Positions 49,421 to 58,333 of a DNA stretch of 64,000 nt are shown here, piece by piece. The stretch comes from Pectobacterium sp. A5351 (GTDB lineage: Bacteria; Pseudomonadota; Gammaproteobacteria; Enterobacterales; Enterobacteriaceae). How positions within the stretch are numbered: position 1 is the stretch's first letter; each line of letters opens with the position of its first letter. Where the stretch lies: positions 1,488,001-1,552,000 of the forward strand of contig NZ_CP116477.1 of the NCBI RefSeq assembly GCF_028335745.1. The letters are read 5' to 3'. Below the pieces are notes generated by a model that saw only the letters and a list, made by a program, of their open reading frames with translations, was not told the origin of the DNA and searched no databases. A program made the translations under genes and the position numbers.

Positions 49421-50158
49421 TTATAAGGGTTCCGGCTTGATGAGCTGTAATTCGACACCGAGCCTTATTGCGTGTTTGGCATTCAGCACGCCGAGTTTTT
49501 TTACCACATTGCCAATGTGGAATTTCACGGTGCTGATTTTGATATCCAGAATCAGCGCAATTTCCGGGTAGGTTTTGCCCATGCTAGCCCAGTAGAGAAT
49601 TTCGTTTTCGCGCTGGGAGAAAATCTCTTTATCACCTTGTTTTTTGCTCTGGGGACTTTGCGTCATCTCTTTGTAAAGCGTAGTGATTTTCTCATGAATG
49701 ACAATGAGCAGCATTTGTAGTTTGTCTCTATTTTCCTCAACAATTCCTTCCATATCTGTTGGCGTATTTTCTTCAAACATAATCGATAGAGCCGCCAGAT
49801 TATTATTGTTATCGTGCAGGACAAAGGTATAGCCATTAACAATATCGTACTCTTTTGACAGATTAAAAATCTTGGAGAATTTCAGCTTAGAGTTAATAAC
49901 GATGTTGTCTTCCCAGGAGAAAGGCGAAACTTTATTTATCGCTGTCAAAATAACGGGATCGATATGCTGATAGTTATTTTCTTTGTAGGTATTAACCCAT
50001 TCTTGCGGATAATTTGAGATGATCACAACCTGAGACGGATTTTTCTTGTTCATGATCATGTAGGCGTATTTCAAGTCGCCATATTGCTTTAACTTTCGGC
50101 CAAGATAGCTTTTTATCGTGTTATTGATAATTTCATTATCAGAGCAAAATGCAGACAT
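49421..50158 (-). CDS. expR2: LuxR-family quorum-sensing regulator (ExpR2/VirR-like)
   Basis: The 245-residue protein has an autoinducer-binding domain (about 1-165) with the conserved W/Y/D positions in [20 protein letters not shown] and FSWED, and a C-terminal Lux[44 protein letters not shown] and [15 protein letters not shown]. It closely resembles the Pectobacterium AHL receptors ExpR/VirR that repress virulence genes until acyl-homoserine lactone binds. No luxI-type synthase gene adjoins it, unlike expR1/expI, so I take it as the second, orphan receptor. Confidence 0.8.
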   Translation of the reverse strand: MSAFCSDNEIINNTIKSYLGRKLKQYGDLKYAYMIMNKKNPSQVVIISNYPQEWVNTYKENNYQHIDPVILTAINKVSPFSWEDNIVINSKLKFSKIFNLSKEYDIVNGYTFVLHDNNNNLAALSIMFEENTPTDMEGIVEENRDKLQMLLIVIHEKITTLYKEMTQSPQSKKQGDKEIFSQRENEILYWASMGKTYPEIALILDIKISTVKFHIGNVVKKLGVLNAKHAIRLGVELQLIKPEPL

Positions 50159-50395
50159 GTAACAGCCTCAATAAAAAGCGATAATGTACCTAATGATATA
50201 GATGACGTCATAAAAGTATAGTGCTGACCTATACCTAAGTCTAACTACTGTTACCCCATGATATCACTTATAATTTTTCCATGAACAGGGCAATTTATAA
50301 AAAATTTAAGAAAGTAAATTTTAAAAAAATTGTTACAAATTGATTTGCCAACCCAGGGAATTATCCATAACTTTGTTCCTGTTCTGTATACTGAG

Positions 50396-50430
50396 TTTAG
50401 GGCGTGTGGTATCAAGCCACGCGCCCTAAA
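50396..50430. repeat. 14-bp inverted repeat in the gap before cheV
   Basis: TTTAGGGCGTGTGG and CCACGCGCCCTAAA pair along 14 positions with one G-U, around a 7-nt loop. No T run follows on either strand. It lies in the gap between the divergent LuxR gene and cheV, 238 bp upstream of the LuxR start. It may be a cis-acting RNA or DNA element or a terminator of a lost gene. Confidence 0.55.
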
Positions 50431-50580
50431 AGCAGCAATCTCGTCATACGAAGTTGGATAGTAAATAATCCGTTTTCACTTATCAACCCCGCCGTTTTTT
50501 GTTGTTAATCGTTGGGCAGCCTTCTGAACTAATGACCGCGGCGATTGCGCGGCACGGATTTCCTCTCCCTGCGGCTTGAG

Positions 50581-50700
50581 TCAGCGTTTGCTATCCAGCA
50601 CGGCAGCGCTGCTATCTCCCTGTCTAATCACGAACTGCGATGTATCAAGCTGCACTGGTTCGCCAATCGGCAGCACATTGATGAAAAAGTGGGGGCGTGA
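50581..50700 (-). pseudogene. possible C-terminal scrap of a LacI-type regulator
   Basis: A minus-strand reading gives NVLPIGEPVQLDTSQFVIRQ, then GDSSAAVLDSKR and a stop. VQLDTxxVVRxS is the usual ending of LacI/GalR-family regulators. There is no start or upstream part, only about 40 codons. The assignment is weak because it rests on one short motif. Confidence 0.3.
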
Positions 50701-50894
50701 GTTGAATTTCCGGTAATAACTGCGTTATGCCCCGTTGCATCGGCGAATCCTCTCCCTCGCGACGTAGATATCGAGCAGTTTGTCGGTTTCTTTAAAACTG
50801 AACCGTATGGTGTGGTTTTAGTTTTTTTCTGCTTGTAGTATCAAGAGCGGAGTGGGGTTTTCTTATCAGGTAAAATTTCTGTCATGATTTGGGA

Positions 50895-50921
50895 TAAGGT
50901 GTTGGCAAATGCTGCCGATAT
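50895..50921 (+). promoter_or_regulatory. candidate sigma-28 (FliA) promoter for cheV
   Basis: TAAG, exactly 15 bp, then GCCGATAT matches the flagellar class 3 promoter consensus TAAA-N15-GCCGATAA with one mismatch in each half. It faces cheV, about 270 bp upstream of its start. Chemotaxis genes are usually transcribed by sigma-28 in enterobacteria. Confidence 0.5.
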
Positions 50922-51189
50922 TAATGATTCAGGAAAGGTTATTTGCCCCTTGAGGATGCTAGCCTTCAGTTATACTGAAGAGGGCTGATATTAGACTACT
51001 GACCCGATGACTGTCATCGTTGGATGATGAAGCTGACACACTTAAAAATATTTTACGTTTGACACTGGATAAGATTGAAGAACACGACTATCACGTACAG
51101 TGGAGCGGTCGGATGTTGGTTCCTGTTTGCTCACATCTTGAATGCTACCTTGTTACGGTATACCTATAATGACTCGCACTGAGGAAAGC

Positions 51190-52155
51190 ATGGATAATTT
51201 TCAAAAAGAAATCGATGAGAGAACAAACCTCACCTCTGCTAACAAATTTGAACTCTTATTATTCCAGTTGGGCAAATCACCCGAAGGCGGCAAATCTGAG
51301 CTGTTTGGCATCAACGTATTTAAACTGCGTGAAATTGTGCCGATGCCTACGTTGACCAAAGCCGCTGGCATGAAATCGCCGATGTTGGGTATGGTCAACA
51401 TTCGTGGGCAAATCATTCCTGTTATCGATCTTCCAGCCGTGGTCGGCAGTGCGCCGGAAACCGGACTGAATATTCTCCTGATCACTGAGTATGCGCGCAG
51501 TACGCAAGCGTTCGCGGTGGAATCGGTCGATGATATCGTTCGTCTGGAATGGAGTCAGGTTCTGGCTGCTGAAGCGGGTGTTAGCAGCTCCTACATCACA
51601 AGTATCGCGCGTCTTGATACTGATAAAGACAGTAATCGTCTGGCGTTAGTGCTGGATGTCGAACAGATTCTGTTTGATATCATCCCCGGCGAGCGAGAAA
51701 CCAAGCTCAAGAATTCAGAGGATAAAACCTATCCCTACACGCCTGGCGCTATTGCGATTGTAGCAGAAGACTCCAAAGTCGCTCGCTCACTGCTTGAACA
51801 GGGGCTGGCCCAGATGGGTATCCCGTTTAGTATGCATATCACTGGGCAAGATGCCTGGAATAAGATACGGCAAATTGCGCAAGAATCGCAGTCGGAAGGC
51901 CGTCCTATTTCGGATAAGATCTCGCTGGTTCTGACCGATTTGGAAATGCCGGAAATGGACGGTTTTACGCTGACCAGAAATATCAAGCGTGAAGAGTTCC
52001 TGAAGAACATCCCTGTGGTTATTCATTCTTCACTGTCTGGCAGCGCGAACGAAGACCACGTACGCAATGTTGGCGCGGATGCCTATGTCGCGAAATTCGA
52101 GATCAACGAACTGTCGTCGGCGATTCAGACGGTACTGAATAAAGTGCGTCGTTAA
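51190..52155 (+). CDS. cheV: chemotaxis coupling/response protein CheV
   Basis: CheV joins a CheW domain to a receiver domain, linking chemoreceptors to CheA and buffering phosphate. The 321-residue product has the CheW part at 20-165 (LFGINVFKLREIVPMPTLTK, IRGQIIPVIDLPAV) and the REC part from about 195 (AIVAEDSKVARSLLEQGLAQ), with the phospho-Asp in LVLTDLEMPEMDGFTL and the Lys in DAYVAKFE. The start MDNFQKEID is behind GAGGAA; a longer frame begins upstream. It is monocistronic and ends in a terminator. Confidence 0.94.
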   Translation: MDNFQKEIDERTNLTSANKFELLLFQLGKSPEGGKSELFGINVFKLREIVPMPTLTKAAGMKSPMLGMVNIRGQIIPVIDLPAVVGSAPETGLNILLITEYARSTQAFAVESVDDIVRLEWSQVLAAEAGVSSSYITSIARLDTDKDSNRLALVLDVEQILFDIIPGERETKLKNSEDKTYPYTPGAIAIVAEDSKVARSLLEQGLAQMGIPFSMHITGQDAWNKIRQIAQESQSEGRPISDKISLVLTDLEMPEMDGFTLTRNIKREEFLKNIPVVIHSSLSGSANEDHVRNVGADAYVAKFEINELSSAIQTVLNKVRR

Positions 52156-52176
52156 TCATTCTGACAGCGACAGCAT

Positions 52177-52218
52177 TCGGCCTTTGCTTCCCTTTAGAGA
52201 GCAGAGGCCGATTTTTTT
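52177..52218 (+). terminator. terminator of cheV
   Basis: TCGGCCTTTGCT and AGCAGAGGCCGA pair over 12 bp with one G-U, followed by seven T. It begins 21 bp after the cheV stop. Confidence 0.9.
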
Positions 52219-52302
52219 AGCCGCTTCACCGTGGGTGTAATTCTGGTCGAGGAGCTGTTTTGCCATTTCGAGTTTAAATTTAGCCGTAAACGCTTTGCTT
52301 AT
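52219..52302 (-). mobile_element. scrap of IS3-family orfA
   Basis: The minus strand reads ISKAFTAKFKLEMAKQLLDQ followed by NYTHGEAAKKIG, the start of IS3-family OrfA proteins (usually MSK.FTAEFK.E.A.LV.DQ.Y...EAA.AM). The first Met is Ile, and the frame runs into the cheV terminator after 28 codons. No inverted repeats or orfB are nearby. It is a remnant only. Confidence 0.6.
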
Positions 52303-52449
52303 TGGTTCACCCGTAGAATATTGAGGTGAGTATATCTCCTCTATATTGAGGTAGCCAAATTCAGTGTGCTCTACAACGTGCACCGGAAAAGAAAGCGAAC
52401 GAAAGGTGAAGTGGAATGCCACCTGCCTTGATTGGCTGGTGGCAGAGGA

Positions 52450-53283
52450 TTAATCCAGATCGGATGCCTGATGGCGTTCGGCGACTTGCTCAGATTCGTC
52501 CCCCCAGGTACGGTTGACTTTCCTACCGCGAATCACCGCAGGGCGGGCGGCAATTTCGTCGGCCCAGCGTTTCACATGAGTGTATTCGTGCACGGACAAG
52601 AACTCTGCGGCGGAGTAAAGCGCGTTCTGTACCAGTCCTCCGTACCACGGCCAGACGGCGATATCGGCAATCGTGTAGCTATCACCTGCCAGATAGCGAT
52701 TTTTTGCCAGTCTGAGGTTGAGTACATCTAACTGGCGCTTGGTTTCCATCGCAAATCGGTTGATCGGGTATTCCAATTTCTCTGGTGCGTAAGCGTAGAA
52801 ATGGCCGAATCCACCCCCAACGTAAGGGGCAGAGCCCATCTGCCAGAAGAGCCAGTTCAGTGTTTCAGTGCGTGTCGAGAGGTCGTTTGGCAGCAGCGCA
52901 CCAAATTTCTCCGCCAGATACACTAGAATTGAACCTGACTCAAACACGCGAATCGGTTTTTCGCCGCTTTGGTCAAGCAGCGCGGGGATTTTGGCGTTCG
53001 GATTGATGTCGACAAACCCGCTCGAGAACTGGTCGCCATCACCTATCTTAATCAGCCAGGCATCGTACTCGGCACCCGTATGGCCTAGCGCCAGCAGTTC
53101 TTCCAGCATGATTGTCACTTTCACGCCATTCGGCGTCGCCAGCGAGTAAAGTTGAAGTGGATGTTTGCCAACGGGTAGCGCTTTTTCGTGGGTCGGTCCG
53201 GCTATTGGTCGGTTAATATTGGCGAAGGCACCACCGGAAGAGGTGGGCTGCCAGACCTTTGGCGGCACATAGGGTGTGGTCAT
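52450..53283 (-). CDS. yghU: glutathione-dependent disulfide-bond oxidoreductase YghU
   Basis: YghU is a GST-like enzyme that reduces disulfides or peroxides using two glutathiones. The 277-residue protein has the typical extended start (YVPPKVWQPTSSGGAFANIN then RPIAGPTHEKALP), a thioredoxin-like N-domain (PLQLYSLATPNGVKVTIMLE) with the Asn-Pro region NPNAKIPALLD, ESGSILVYLAEKFG, and the helical C-domain with GGFGHFYAYAPEKLEYPINR. Length fits E. coli YghU (288). Confidence 0.93.
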   Translation of the reverse strand: MTTPYVPPKVWQPTSSGGAFANINRPIAGPTHEKALPVGKHPLQLYSLATPNGVKVTIMLEELLALGHTGAEYDAWLIKIGDGDQFSSGFVDINPNAKIPALLDQSGEKPIRVFESGSILVYLAEKFGALLPNDLSTRTETLNWLFWQMGSAPYVGGGFGHFYAYAPEKLEYPINRFAMETKRQLDVLNLRLAKNRYLAGDSYTIADIAVWPWYGGLVQNALYSAAEFLSVHEYTHVKRWADEIAARPAVIRGRKVNRTWGDESEQVAERHQASDLD

Positions 53284-53381
53284 TCAAAATCTCCTTGTGT
53301 ATGAAAAGATAGCGGGCTAAGTCAACACCATAACAAGCTCACGTGGTTTACTGCTACCGTTCTGTTCTATCTCTGCTACAT

Positions 53382-53457
53382 ATTGATATATATCCTAATA
53401 ATTCGTGTTTCAGTCAGTCAACGCACATGCAACTTGAAGTATGATGGATATATCAAT
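53382..53457. repeat. short copy of a MITE-like repeat
   Basis: The 76-bp element begins ATTGATATATATCC and ends GGATATATCAAT, near-perfect terminal inverted repeats. Inside are TAATTCGTGTTTCAG and CAACGCACATGCAACTTGAA, which recur at the two ends of a longer element at 54217-54492. It looks like a version with the middle removed. It lies in the otherwise empty gap upstream of yghU. Confidence 0.7.
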
Positions 53458-53695
53458 GTCCTTGTTTTCTTCGGGCTATATTGTCGAAATTGTGTCTGAT
53501 GATATCAGAAAGTGATTGCCACTAACGGGGGAATATCCGCTAAATGTGCATATTTCCCCGATGCTGAGGGAATGTTTTTTCACAGACCAGAAATTTATCG
53601 TCCAGACTTAACCCGAAGGCATAGTCTGTGCAGGCAATGTGCTTTACACTGCGCGCTGAAAATACTGAGTAGATAAAACGATCAAGTAGGCGGTA

Positions 53696-54178
53696 ATGGC
53701 GATGAACGGAACGATCACAACCTGGTTTAAAGATAAAGGTTTTGGATTTATCAAAGATGAAAATGGCGATAACCGTTATTTTCATGTGATTAAGGTCGCC
53801 AACCCCGACCTGATTAAGAAAGATGCTGTGGTCACTTTCGAACCCACCGCGAATAACAAGGGGTTGTCCGCTTATGCTGTGAAAGTCTTACCGGAAAGCA
53901 AATACATCTATATTGCAGGTGAGCGTCTTAAGCTTACGTCGATCAAGTCTTATCTGGTTTACCGCGAGGACGTCCCTGCCGATACCCACATTGATAAAGA
54001 AAATGCGGTGCTGTCTGTAGGAATACTGATGAATAGCATAAAGCCGAAACCAGCCGCTAAGCCTGGTGAAATGCGTTCGCTGAAAAAACTGGTAATCACC
54101 ACCTTTCAGGGAACGACGTTCATCTTCTCGGAAGATGAGATAGACATAGACGCCACGGTAAAATTGCTCAAGGTCTGA
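53696..54178 (+). CDS. cold-shock-domain protein
   Basis: Residues 1-70 form a cold-shock domain: GTITTWFKDKGFGFIKDENG with RNP1-like GFGFI, then NRYFHV as RNP2-like, and GLSAYAVKVL. The remaining 90 residues (LVYREDVPADTHIDKENAVL, ATVKLLKV) are of unknown fold. At 160 residues it is longer than CspA types and is not one of the cspA-E family. It should bind single-stranded nucleic acid. The start at 53696 has AGG 5 bp upstream; 53702 is possible. Confidence 0.75.
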   Translation: MAMNGTITTWFKDKGFGFIKDENGDNRYFHVIKVANPDLIKKDAVVTFEPTANNKGLSAYAVKVLPESKYIYIAGERLKLTSIKSYLVYREDVPADTHIDKENAVLSVGILMNSIKPKPAAKPGEMRSLKKLVITTFQGTTFIFSEDEIDIDATVKLLKV

Positions 54179-54216
54179 AATCATTCGGACTGACCCTGTG
54201 CCGATGTTCCGCGCTA

Positions 54217-54492
54217 TGTAGACTCCAGATAATTCGGGTTTCAGGAAGGCGGCAAGAGAAGGACAAATTCGTCGGGAACGAATTTGACCAGCCAACGGCT
54301 GGCCTTCGGTGAGAGACATCCTGTCTCTCCCTCATCCCGATGAGCTTACTCAGGCAAGTGATTCGGGTGACAAATCTGCCGGGAGAAGATTTGAACGCTG
54401 CTTGCAGCGGCCCTTCAGGGCGAGGCACACGACGGGCCGAGTATTTGAACGTAGCCAACGCACATACAACTTGAAGTATGACGAGTATATAA
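54217..54492. repeat. long copy of a MITE-like repeat
   Basis: This 276-bp element starts ATGTAGACTCCAGATAATTC, followed by GGGTTTCAGGAAGGCGGCAA, and ends CAACGCACATACAACTTGAA, then GTATGACGAGTATAT. Both ends match the short copy at 53382-53457. The middle holds small palindromes such as CAGCCAACGGCTGG and GAGAGACATCCTGTCTCTC and no credible gene. It separates the cold-shock-domain gene from yaiL. Confidence 0.65.
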
Positions 54493-54625
54493 GAAGAATG
54501 CTGGCATCGCTTCTGATAGACCCCTCCAAACGCAAGCCTCACCGCGATCGCGTCCTGCAATCTGGTACAGCCTCAAAAATTACAGGTATAATCCCATAAA
54601 TTATTTAACGGGTTTAGAAACGAAA

Positions 54626-55165
54626 ATGACAAAACTCACCTTACAAGAGCAGATGCTAAAAGCTGGATTAGTGACCAGCAAGAAAATGGCCAAAGTCCAA
54701 AGAACGGCGAAAAAATCACGCGTTCAGGCTCGTGAGGCAAGAGAGGCGGTGGAAGAGAATAAGAAAGCACTGCTTGAGCGTGATAAACAGCTAAGTGAAC
54801 AACAAAAACAGGCTGTGTTATCTAAAGAATATAAAGCTCAGGTGAAACAACTCATTGAAATGAATAGAATCACTATTGCAAAAGGCGATATTGGTTTTAA
54901 CTTCACAGATAACAACGTCATTAAAAAAATAGAAGTGGATAAGCTGACTCAGTCCCAGCTGATGAGTGGTCGTCTCGCTATTGCTCGTTTGGTGGTTAAT
55001 AGCAATGGCGAGAGTGAATACGCTATTATCCCGGCGATCGTAGCCGATAAAATTGCGCAGCGAGATGCGAACAGTATTGTACTAAATAGTACGCTGAGTC
55101 AGGAAGATCAAGATGAAGACGATCCGTATGCGGATTTTAAAGTACCTGATGATTTGATGTGGTGA
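54626..55165 (+). CDS. yaiL: DUF2058 protein YaiL
   Basis: The 179-residue DUF2058 protein starts MTKLTLQEQMLKAGLVTSKK, has a long charged helix (SRVQAREAREAVEENKKALL) that may form a coiled coil, and ends with the conserved YADFKVPDDLMW. E. coli YaiL is described as a nucleoprotein/polynucleotide-associated protein; its role is unclear. It stands alone. Confidence 0.88.
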   Translation: MTKLTLQEQMLKAGLVTSKKMAKVQRTAKKSRVQAREAREAVEENKKALLERDKQLSEQQKQAVLSKEYKAQVKQLIEMNRITIAKGDIGFNFTDNNVIKKIEVDKLTQSQLMSGRLAIARLVVNSNGESEYAIIPAIVADKIAQRDANSIVLNSTLSQEDQDEDDPYADFKVPDDLMW

Positions 55166-55566
55166 GAGCCTGTAAATAATTCTGTGTTATTGCCATCTGG
55201 TCAAAGGTGGTCGCTCAGGCGACGAGAGAGATTGGATTTTTAATTTAACGGTTTGTATTTTAATGAAATGGTTGTTTTTTATTGGCTATATATATGCCTA
55301 TCTGTATGCCTAAAAACAAAACTCACTGAGTTTTAGAGCCATTTTGACTTTGTTACATGAGGCGTAACTTTGCCTGGCGACGCGCCAATACCATCATTTT
55401 TCGGGTGTGTTGCCATAGAATCCCATCGAGCAACATAAACTCACGCTACTCGGCTGTCTGACGGGAAAAACGTTGATGTGCGAACGAGATATCATTAACG
55501 CCGCCCGCATGCTTCTCAGCGATAAAACGTGGATTTATCTAACTCAGTTACCGTAAAGAGAGAAAC
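55166..55566. other. intergenic region with two possible gene ends
   Basis: No complete gene is seen. A minus-strand reading near 55377-55430 gives MGFYGNTPEKMMVLARRQAK then LRLM and a stop; a plus-strand reading near 55450-55558 gives LGCLTGKTLMCERDIINAAR with MLLSDKTWIYLTQLP and a stop. Both look like tails of unknown genes but lack starts and matches known to me. Confidence 0.3.
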
Positions 55567-56010
55567 ATGAGCAACAATCAGGCTATACGCATCGCATCTG
55601 CCATTATTACTGACGCATTCGGGCGCTGTCTGCTGGTCAGAAAACGCGGTACGACGCACTTTATTCAGCCTGGCGGGAAAATGGAACCCGGTGAATCACC
55701 TGTCACGGCATTATTGCGTGAGTTGCAGGAGGAGCTGAACCTCAACCTGGGTGGTCAGGACTTCAGCTACGTCGGTCATTTTACCGATGAAGCGATAAAC
55801 GAGCCGGGATGCGTCGTTATTGCTGAGATTTATCACAGCGCCATTGCTGCAACCGATTTTCAGCCTGCGGCGGAGATCGAAGAAGTTATCTGGTATTCCC
55901 CAGACAGTCCGCAACCGGTGTTACTGGCACCTTTGACAGAAAATCACCTGATGCCACTGGTAGCAACGTTGCACCAGAGTCATTCAGCACCACTTCGGGA
56001 AGATGGCTGA
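55567..56010 (+). CDS. Nudix hydrolase
   Basis: The 147-residue protein contains the Nudix box in GGKMEPGESPVTALLRELQE followed by ELNL, with the REx2EE core. IRIASAIITDAFGRCLLVRK and the end VIWYSPDSPQPVLLAPLTEN surround it. AGAGAGAAAC precedes the ATG. The substrate is unknown. The 3' end overlaps the start of a broken EamA transporter gene, with which it may have been cotranscribed. Confidence 0.82.
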   Translation: MSNNQAIRIASAIITDAFGRCLLVRKRGTTHFIQPGGKMEPGESPVTALLRELQEELNLNLGGQDFSYVGHFTDEAINEPGCVVIAEIYHSAIAATDFQPAAEIEEVIWYSPDSPQPVLLAPLTENHLMPLVATLHQSHSAPLREDG

Positions 56011-56900
56011 AGTGACTAGCTTGGTCACTCATGGGGAAAATCACGCGCTCATTTCGGGCAGGATAAACGGCATGCTCGGTGTCTGTATTTTCAATGGTTC
56101 GCTACCCGCCACGCACATCGCGGTAATGGACATCGATCCGTTTTCTTTAATTTATATATACGCGCGGCATTCTGACCTTTGCGTTGCTGTCTCTGTTAAA
56201 AGTAAAACGTCTACAAACATCGCATGTGATATCACTGATTACGGTTTCTCTGGGGGCTGCCATTGAGTTTCCACGTTTGGCGGCAATGGCGCTTAAACAC
56301 ATTACTTCGGCACATTCGCTGATTTTCACCGGTCAGTTGCCACTGTCGCAGTATTTGGTGTTATTCGCGCTGGAGAAAGGGCGTAAGGCATTCTGGGTAT
56401 GCTCAGCGATTGGCAGCCTGCTGGTTGCGGGGTTTGCGTTTACCGGAGATGTCTCTTATCTGCTACCGATGATGTACTGATGCTTGCCGCTGTGGTAGCC
56501 TGTGACCTTGGTTATGGCTAAGGTGCCAAGCTCTCACGCGAAATAGGCGGATGACAGAGGTTATAAGCTGGGCCTTAGCACATCGCTGCCTTTCATGTTC
56601 CTGGCTGTTTACCTGACTCTGCCGCAGACCTACTCACAGAAATGGCAGCTTGGATTGCGCTGGGTTATGTTTCGCTGTTCAGCATGTTCCTGGGATTTGT
56701 CTTCTGGTATAGGGGACTTGTACTCGGCGGTATCGCCGCAGTGGGACAGCTCCAGTTGCTGCAACCCTTCATTGGTCTGTACCTTTCTGTCGTTGTTTTT
56801 ACATGAAACCGTTACACCGTTGATGGGACTCGTCACGCTGGACGTAATATTTTGCGTCGTGGGTTCCCGCAAATGTTCACATAAAAGAAAAGCAAATTAA
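56003..56900 (+). pseudogene. EamA/DMT-family transporter, multiply frameshifted
   Basis: In successive frames the region reads GMLGVCIFNGSLPATHIAVM, LITVSLGAAIEFPRLAAMAL with KHITSAHSLIFTGQLPL, AFWVCSAIGSLLVAGFAFTG, then LSTSLPFMFLAVYLTLP, GIAAVGQLQLLQPFIGLYLS and DVIFCVVGSRKCS. This is the order of a ten-span EamA transporter. At least four frame changes and stops interrupt it, so it is dead. The native start is uncertain; MAEVTSL at 56003 or the Met of GMLGV are possible. Confidence 0.8.
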
Positions 56901-56921
56901 TTCATACTGACAGGTTTTTTT

Positions 56922-58124
56922 ATGAACAATGCATCGGCCGCTGTGCGGCCCAAAACGTACCTGAACGTCTTACTTATCTTAGGCGTTACACACCTGCTTA
57001 ACGATCTGATCCAGTCTCTGATACCTGCCGTGTACCCGATACTGAGAGATAAGTATCAGCTCGATTTTATTCAGATCGGGGTTATCACACTGACATTCCA
57101 GATTGCGGGATCGCTGCTGCAACCTGTTGTTGGCGCAGTCACTGACCGCCGCCCCTTCCCGTACTCAACTGTAATCGGAATGCTTTTCACGTTATCAGGG
57201 CTGATTGGGTTAGCTTTCGCTCCCACTTACCACCTCATTCTGGTATCAGCCGCTAGCATCGGTATTGGTTCTTCAATCTTCCATCCAGAAGCAACACGAA
57301 TGGCGCGCTACGCATCCGGTGGAAGACAGGGGCTTGCTCAAGGGATATTTCAGGTTGGTGGACAGGCTGGCGGCGCGATGGGACCACTTTTTGCCGCATT
57401 GATCATTGTGCAGCGTGGGCAGCAGAGCCTTGCATGGTTCGGCGTTCTGGCGGTCATTGCCGTTGGATTGATGATCTGGACCGCCAGACGGCACGACGTT
57501 ATTAAGACCAGCTTCATCGAATCGGCACAGGTTAAGAGCAAAAGCGGCCATAAGGTGAAAACCTACCCGAAGGCGATGGTGACTACAGGCCTGATCGTTC
57601 TGACTTTGCTGATGTTCTCTAAAAATGCCTACGTTGAGAGTTTCCGCTCTTTCTACACTTTTTACCTTATTGATCACTTTGGCGCTTCAGTCCGAACGTC
57701 ACAGTTCATGCTTTTCCTGTTCCTGCTCTCATCTGCAGCAGGTGCTTTGCTGGGCGGTATTCTGGGAGATCGGATCGGGCGTTATAAAATTATCTGGATT
57801 TCAATACTTGGCCCTCTGCCACTGACGCTGATTCTGCCTTATGCAGATTTCCAGTGGACGGCTGTCCTGACCGTCGCCATCAACCTGATCATGGCAAGTG
57901 CGTTTGCTTCCATCCTGATTTATGCGATGGAGCTTGCACCGAACCGTATTGGCCTGGTGGGCGGACTCTTTTATGGGTTGAACTTTGGTCTGGCTGGAAT
58001 AGCGGCAGCGGTGCTGGGTGCGCTGGCTGATAAGACGGGGATCGAGAACGTTTACTGGCTGTGTTCTTTCTTGCCACTGGCGGGATTGCTTACGTGGTTC
58101 CTGCCAAAAATTGAAAATAGTTAG
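56922..58124 (+). CDS. fsr: fosmidomycin-resistance-type MFS exporter
   Basis: The 400-residue 12-span MFS protein resembles Fsr: LILGVTHLLNDLIQSLIPAV then YPILRDKYQLDFIQIG, GSLLQPVVGAVTDRRPFPYS, GIGSSIFHPEATRMARYASG and GQAGGAMGPLFAALI are characteristic. In E. coli overproduction of Fsr gives resistance to fosmidomycin; the natural substrate is not known. AGG stands upstream of the ATG. It is intact next to the dead EamA gene. Confidence 0.82.
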   Translation: MNNASAAVRPKTYLNVLLILGVTHLLNDLIQSLIPAVYPILRDKYQLDFIQIGVITLTFQIAGSLLQPVVGAVTDRRPFPYSTVIGMLFTLSGLIGLAFAPTYHLILVSAASIGIGSSIFHPEATRMARYASGGRQGLAQGIFQVGGQAGGAMGPLFAALIIVQRGQQSLAWFGVLAVIAVGLMIWTARRHDVIKTSFIESAQVKSKSGHKVKTYPKAMVTTGLIVLTLLMFSKNAYVESFRSFYTFYLIDHFGASVRTSQFMLFLFLLSSAAGALLGGILGDRIGRYKIIWISILGPLPLTLILPYADFQWTAVLTVAINLIMASAFASILIYAMELAPNRIGLVGGLFYGLNFGLAGIAAAVLGALADKTGIENVYWLCSFLPLAGLLTWFLPKIENS

Positions 58125-58333
58125 TGGTGCGCCATGTGACATATTGGCTCATAATTCATACGTTAAATATGCCAGGGATTAACGGTGGAACATTCAGAGA
58201 GTTCCTGAGTCGGTAAGTGTCAAGGTCGTTGGCACCCCGGATAATTTAGGCTGCCAGTTTCTCGCTCCGGATTTAGCATTACCTTGCCTACCTGATGCCA
58301 GTTTCGTGTCCTGCCTGACCAGCGTTCAGGGTG

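Noticed and set aside
53382..54492. CRISPR-like array
   Set aside because: Only two unequal elements with shared ends are present; there are no regularly spaced short repeats or cas genes.
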